NCBI RefSeq assembly: GCF_030846195.1
Contig: NZ_JAVCWH010000004.1
Span: 62,001 to 126,000 of the forward strand
Origin: Paracoccus yibinensis
Lineage (GTDB): Bacteria; Pseudomonadota; Alphaproteobacteria; Rhodobacterales; Rhodobacteraceae
Length of the DNA: 64,000 bases
Reading direction: 5' to 3'
Every line of letters starts with the position of its first letter. Position 1 is the first letter of the stretch. This document shows positions 60,842-64,000 of the stretch, one piece after another. The notes beneath the pieces are model-generated. The model was given only the letters and a program-made list of their open reading frames with translations, had not been told where the DNA came from and did not search any database. The position numbers were made by a program, and so were the translations under genes.

Positions 60842-62398
60842 ATGTCCGACAAGAACCGCGTCGTCATCTTCGACACCACCCTGCGCGACGGCGAGCAGTC
60901 GCCCGGCGCCACCATGTCCCACGAGGAAAAGCTGGAGATCGCCCAGATGCTGGACGAGATGGGCGTGGACATCATCGAGGCGGGCTTCCCTATCGCATCC
61001 GAAGGCGATTTCGCCGCCGTCAGCGCGATTGCGAAGCAGGCGAAGAACGCCGTCATCTGCGGCCTGGCCCGCGCGCAACTGCCCGACATCGACCGCTGCT
61101 GGGAAGCCGTGCGCCACGCCCGCCGCCCGCGCATCCATACCTTCATCGGCACCTCGCCGCTGCATCGGGCGATCCCGAACCTGGACATGGACCAGATGGC
61201 CGAACGGATCGAGCAGACCGTGACGCACGCCCGCAACCTGTGCGACAACGTGCAGTGGTCGCCCATGGACGCCACGCGCACCGAACACGACTATCTGTGC
61301 CGGGTGGTGGAAATCGCCATCAAGGCCGGCGCGACGACGATCAACATCCCCGACACCGTGGGCTATACCGCGCCCCGCGAATCCGCCGACCTGATCCGCA
61401 TGCTGCTGGAGCGCGTGCCGGGATCGGAAAGCGTGGTCTTCGCCACCCATTGCCACAACGACTTAGGCATGGCGACCGCCAACGCCCTGGCCGCCGTCGA
61501 GGCTGGTGCGCGCCAGATCGAATGCACCATCAACGGCCTTGGCGAACGTGCCGGCAACACCGCGCTGGAGGAGGTGGTAATGGCGCTGAAGGTGCGCCAC
61601 GACATCATGCCCTTCGATACCGGCATCGACACGACGAAGATCATGGGCATCTCGCGCCGTGTGGCGCAGGTTTCGGGCTTCCCGGTGCAGTTCAACAAGG
61701 CCATCGTCGGCAAGAACGCCTTTCTGCACGAATCCGGCATCCATCAGGACGGCGTGCTGAAGAATGTCGAAACTTTCGAGATCATGCGCCCCGCCGATAT
61801 CGGCCTGAACGAAACCAACATCGCCATGGGCAAGCATTCGGGCCGCGCCGCCCTGCGCGCCAAGCTGGCCGACCTGGGATACGATGTGGGCGACAACCAG
61901 TTGAAGGATATCTTCGTCCGTTTCAAGGCGCTCGCCGACCGCAAGAAAGAGGTCTATGACGAGGATATCGTGGCGCTGGTCCAGGACGCCTCGGCCAATA
62001 CCGGCGACGATCATCTGCAAGTGAAGCACCTGCGCGTGGTCTGCGGCAGCGACGGGCAGTCGGCGGACCTGACCATGATCGTGGACGGGCAGGAAAAGAC
62101 CGTCCACGCCACCGGCGACGGCCCGGTCGATGCCTGCTTCAATGCGGTCAAGCAGATCTTCCCGCACAATGCCACGCTGAAGCTCTATCAGGTCCACGCC
62201 GTGACCGAAGGGACCGATGCCCAGGCCACCGTTTCCGTGCGGATGGAGGAGGACGGTCGCATCGTCAACGGCCAGGCCGCCGACACCGACACGATCCTGG
62301 CCTCGGTCAAGGCCTATGTCGGCGCGTTGAACCACCTGATCGTGCGCCGCGAACGGGCGGGCCGGGACGGCAAGGAAATCAGCATGTATTCGCATTGA
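60842..62398 (+). CDS. leuA: 2-Isopropylmalate synthase
   Basis: First committed step of leucine synthesis, 518 residues. DRE-TIM catalytic motif DTTLRDGEQSPG with Arg15-Asp16, metal ligands in THCHNDLGMA near residue 204, and GLGERAGNT. The C-terminal regulatory domain (about 390-518, AQATVSVRMEEDGRIVNG) binds leucine for feedback inhibition. ATG 60842 is preceded by a weak GTAAGAAAG, consistent with control by the upstream leader. Confidence 0.95.
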   Translation: MSDKNRVVIFDTTLRDGEQSPGATMSHEEKLEIAQMLDEMGVDIIEAGFPIASEGDFAAVSAIAKQAKNAVICGLARAQLPDIDRCWEAVRHARRPRIHTFIGTSPLHRAIPNLDMDQMAERIEQTVTHARNLCDNVQWSPMDATRTEHDYLCRVVEIAIKAGATTINIPDTVGYTAPRESADLIRMLLERVPGSESVVFATHCHNDLGMATANALAAVEAGARQIECTINGLGERAGNTALEEVVMALKVRHDIMPFDTGIDTTKIMGISRRVAQVSGFPVQFNKAIVGKNAFLHESGIHQDGVLKNVETFEIMRPADIGLNETNIAMGKHSGRAALRAKLADLGYDVGDNQLKDIFVRFKALADRKKEVYDEDIVALVQDASANTGDDHLQVKHLRVVCGSDGQSADLTMIVDGQEKTVHATGDGPVDACFNAVKQIFPHNATLKLYQVHAVTEGTDAQATVSVRMEEDGRIVNGQAADTDTILASVKAYVGALNHLIVRRERAGRDGKEISMYSH

Positions 62399-62405
62399 GA
62401 AAATG

Positions 62406-62431
62406 CCCGGTCCTGATTCGTCAGGACCGGG
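62406..62431 (+). terminator. Hairpin after leuA
   Basis: Perfect 11-bp stem CCCGGTCCTGA (62406-62416) with TCAGGACCGGG (62421-62431) closed by a TTCG loop, 8 bases after the stop codon, without a T-run. A second, weaker CTGCTG...CAGCAG pair follows near 62441-62462, with TTTTT some 15 bases on. Confidence 0.6.
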
Positions 62432-62496
62432 AAAGACGCCTGCTGCATGACATTCCAGCAGCCTTGCCGCTTTTTGTGGGCGCGTGGGAAAACAAC

Positions 62497-62530
62497 CACA
62501 GAGTGTTCTGTGTGAGGTCTTTGCACACAG
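62497..62530. promoter_or_regulatory. Overlapping inverted repeats upstream of the CTERM gene
   Basis: CACAGA-GTGT-TCTGTG at 62497-62512 is a perfect 16-base palindrome-like repeat, and CTGTGTG (62508-62514) pairs with CACACAG (62524-62530). They overlap, forming a compact block typical of an operator or of alternative RNA hairpins. An AT-rich run with TTTTCTTTTTTT follows at about 62578-62591. Confidence 0.35.
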
Positions 62531-62661
62531 CCAGTGATCTTCGGGGCCCTGCAAACGCATTCGCCTGCCAGAAAGTTCAAATTTTCTTTTTTTGCACGCA
62601 CTGGTTAGAGTAAGGCGTTGTTCGGTCATGAGCAGTTGGGCGCGTGCCAAGGAGTAGTTTA

Positions 62662-63279
62662 ATGATGAAGGCGGTTATCATGGCGTCGGTTCTGGCGCTG
62701 ACATGCGGCGGCATCGCGCAGGCGGCGACATGCACTGCAACATTCGTTGAAGCGAATGGGAACGGGAACGTCAATAAGAACGGGAACGGGAATAAGAACG
62801 GCAACGGAAGCACCAAGACTGTTTCCTACTTGCTGGAACAGGGCAGTGGCAATGTCACTGCGGCCTGCCATTCCAACAATGACACGAATACCATTGACGC
62901 CGCTTTCTCGATCAATGGCATCAGCGGCTGGGAATTGGCCGACAAGACTGACGATGGCGACTCTTATCTTGACGGCGGTTTCAGCCAGTTTGGCCAAGGC
63001 ACCTGGTCGGTCCTGAACCCGCTGGGCTATGAAAGCATCATGGTTACCCTGAAGCAGGGGAAAACCTTCGCTGCCTTCCTGTTGGATTCCACGGCACCGC
63101 TGACAGGGATCTGGAATACGTTCGGCCCCGGTGAGGGCAGCGGCGGCTTGTCGCACGCTTCGGTCTATTTCGCAGGCGAGCCTCAGCCCGCCCCGGTTCC
63201 GCTGCCTGCCGGTGCGGCGCTGCTGCCGGCCGGACTGGCCGCTCTTGCCTTCCTGCGTCGCCGCCGCAAGGCAGCCTGA
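62662..63279 (+). CDS. Exported VPLPA-CTERM protein with Asn/Gly repeat
   Basis: 205 residues. A signal peptide (to about GGIAQA) is followed by an Asn/Gly/Lys repeat (GNGNVNKNGNGNKNGNGS, about 28-45), a globular region with conserved-looking SGWELADKTDDGDSYLDGGF and IMVTLKQGKTFAAFLLD, then the sorting signal VPLPAGAALLPAGLAALAFL and RRRR. The C-terminal tripartite signal is recognised by exosortase in EPS-linked systems, so the protein is likely cell-surface or matrix-bound. No exosortase is in this window. AAGGAGT before ATG 62662. Third-position use is freer than in neighbours. Confidence 0.85.
   Translation: MMKAVIMASVLALTCGGIAQAATCTATFVEANGNGNVNKNGNGNKNGNGSTKTVSYLLEQGSGNVTAACHSNNDTNTIDAAFSINGISGWELADKTDDGDSYLDGGFSQFGQGTWSVLNPLGYESIMVTLKQGKTFAAFLLDSTAPLTGIWNTFGPGEGSGGLSHASVYFAGEPQPAPVPLPAGAALLPAGLAALAFLRRRRKAA
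62756..62812 (+). repeat. Coding hexanucleotide-type repeat (AACGGG units)
   Basis: Imperfect tandem AACGGG and AATAAG units over about 57 bases encode the Asn/Gly/Lys run of the CTERM protein. Units are multiples of three, so slippage would change length without shifting the frame. Confidence 0.7.
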
Positions 63280-63301
63280 GACGACCTGAAGAATTCCTGA
63301 C

Positions 63302-63331
63302 GGCGCCCATGCCGGTCATGGGCGCCTTTTT
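63302..63331 (+). terminator. Intrinsic terminator of the CTERM gene
   Basis: Perfect 10-bp stem GGCGCCCATG (63302-63311) with CATGGGCGCC (63317-63326) and a TTTTT tail, 22 bases after the stop. Confidence 0.9.
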
Positions 63332-63389
63332 CATGCGCTCATGCGATGCCGTAATGCATCCCCAGTTCGGCCCATCGCGGGAACAGGGC

Positions 63390-63418
63390 TTTCGCGCTGC
63401 AACCCAGGCTTCTATATG
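63390..63418 (+). promoter_or_regulatory. Possible mreB promoter
   Basis: TATATG at 63413-63418 (4/6) with TTTCGC at 63390-63395 (2/6) at 17-base spacing, about 98 bases before mreB. Confidence 0.35.
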
Positions 63419-63491
63419 GGGGCACCGCCGCGTGCATCGATTCCGCGCCGTGGCTGCGCTTGAAGCGGACAAGAATGGGGACAGCCGGTGA

Positions 63492-64000
<509 letters not shown>

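Overview
The window is ordinary chromosomal DNA of an alphaproteobacterium of the Rhodobacteraceae, most likely Paracoccus or a close relative. This rests on strongly GC-biased third codon positions, a CenR-type response regulator, a DUF1013/TrcR regulator, COQ9, phosphatidylcholine synthase, the DUF177-rpmF-plsX-fabH-ihfA-merR gene order, a VPLPA-CTERM protein and AlkB. Genes are dense, no gap exceeds 300 bases, and I see no phage, insertion sequence, CRISPR array or integron. The genus is an inference from gene content, not from a marker-gene comparison.

Layout. 1-8640: an NhaC antiporter (cut by the window edge), exonuclease III, an MFS carrier, a glutathionyl-hydroquinone reductase, an orphan glycosyltransferase, CenR, GTP cyclohydrolase II and an L,D-transpeptidase. 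8637-16408: alkB-mutY, divergent from a DUF721 protein and a DsbA-like oxidoreductase; mscL; alanine dehydrogenase with its divergent Lrp regulator; an esterase; an orphan membrane protein; rpsU. 16408-28274: coq9, quinone oxidoreductase, RNase T2, trcR, glsB, gabD, a P1 peptidase, a K+ channel, smpB, sseA, an aromatic aminotransferase and comEC. 28373-41875: gltX, gltA, an SDR, aminopeptidase P with an MBL hydrolase, recJ, glpX, bolA, a J-domain protein, lnt and an RhlE-type helicase. 42150-48931: argS, a SPOR protein, nagZ, scpA, scpB, a small basic protein and an RNA methyltransferase. 48984-57137: dcd, tRNA-Pro(GGG), merR, ihfA, fabH, plsX, rpmF, DUF177, bamE, a serine hydrolase and an SseB-family protein. 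57187-64000: pcs, an orphan oligopeptide-binding protein, a DUF2254 protein, a Leu-rich leader peptide with leuA, a VPLPA-CTERM protein and the start of mreB.

Functionally the window is housekeeping: translation (gltX, argS, rpsU, rpmF, smpB, tRNA-Pro), central and amino-acid metabolism (gltA, glpX, gabD, ald, leuA, aminotransferase), envelope building and remodelling (lnt, bamE, nagZ, mreB, SPOR, plsX/fabH, pcs), DNA maintenance (xth, mutY, recJ, scpAB, ihfA, comEC) and cell-cycle-linked regulation (cenR, trcR).

The most interesting non-coding signals are a directional intergenic repeat family with six copies, each reading in the direction of the gene it follows; a probably leaderless leucine-rich leader peptide before leuA; and an isolated terminator on the plus strand at 21977-22010 that may end an unannotated small RNA. 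I found no wholly new multi-gene system.
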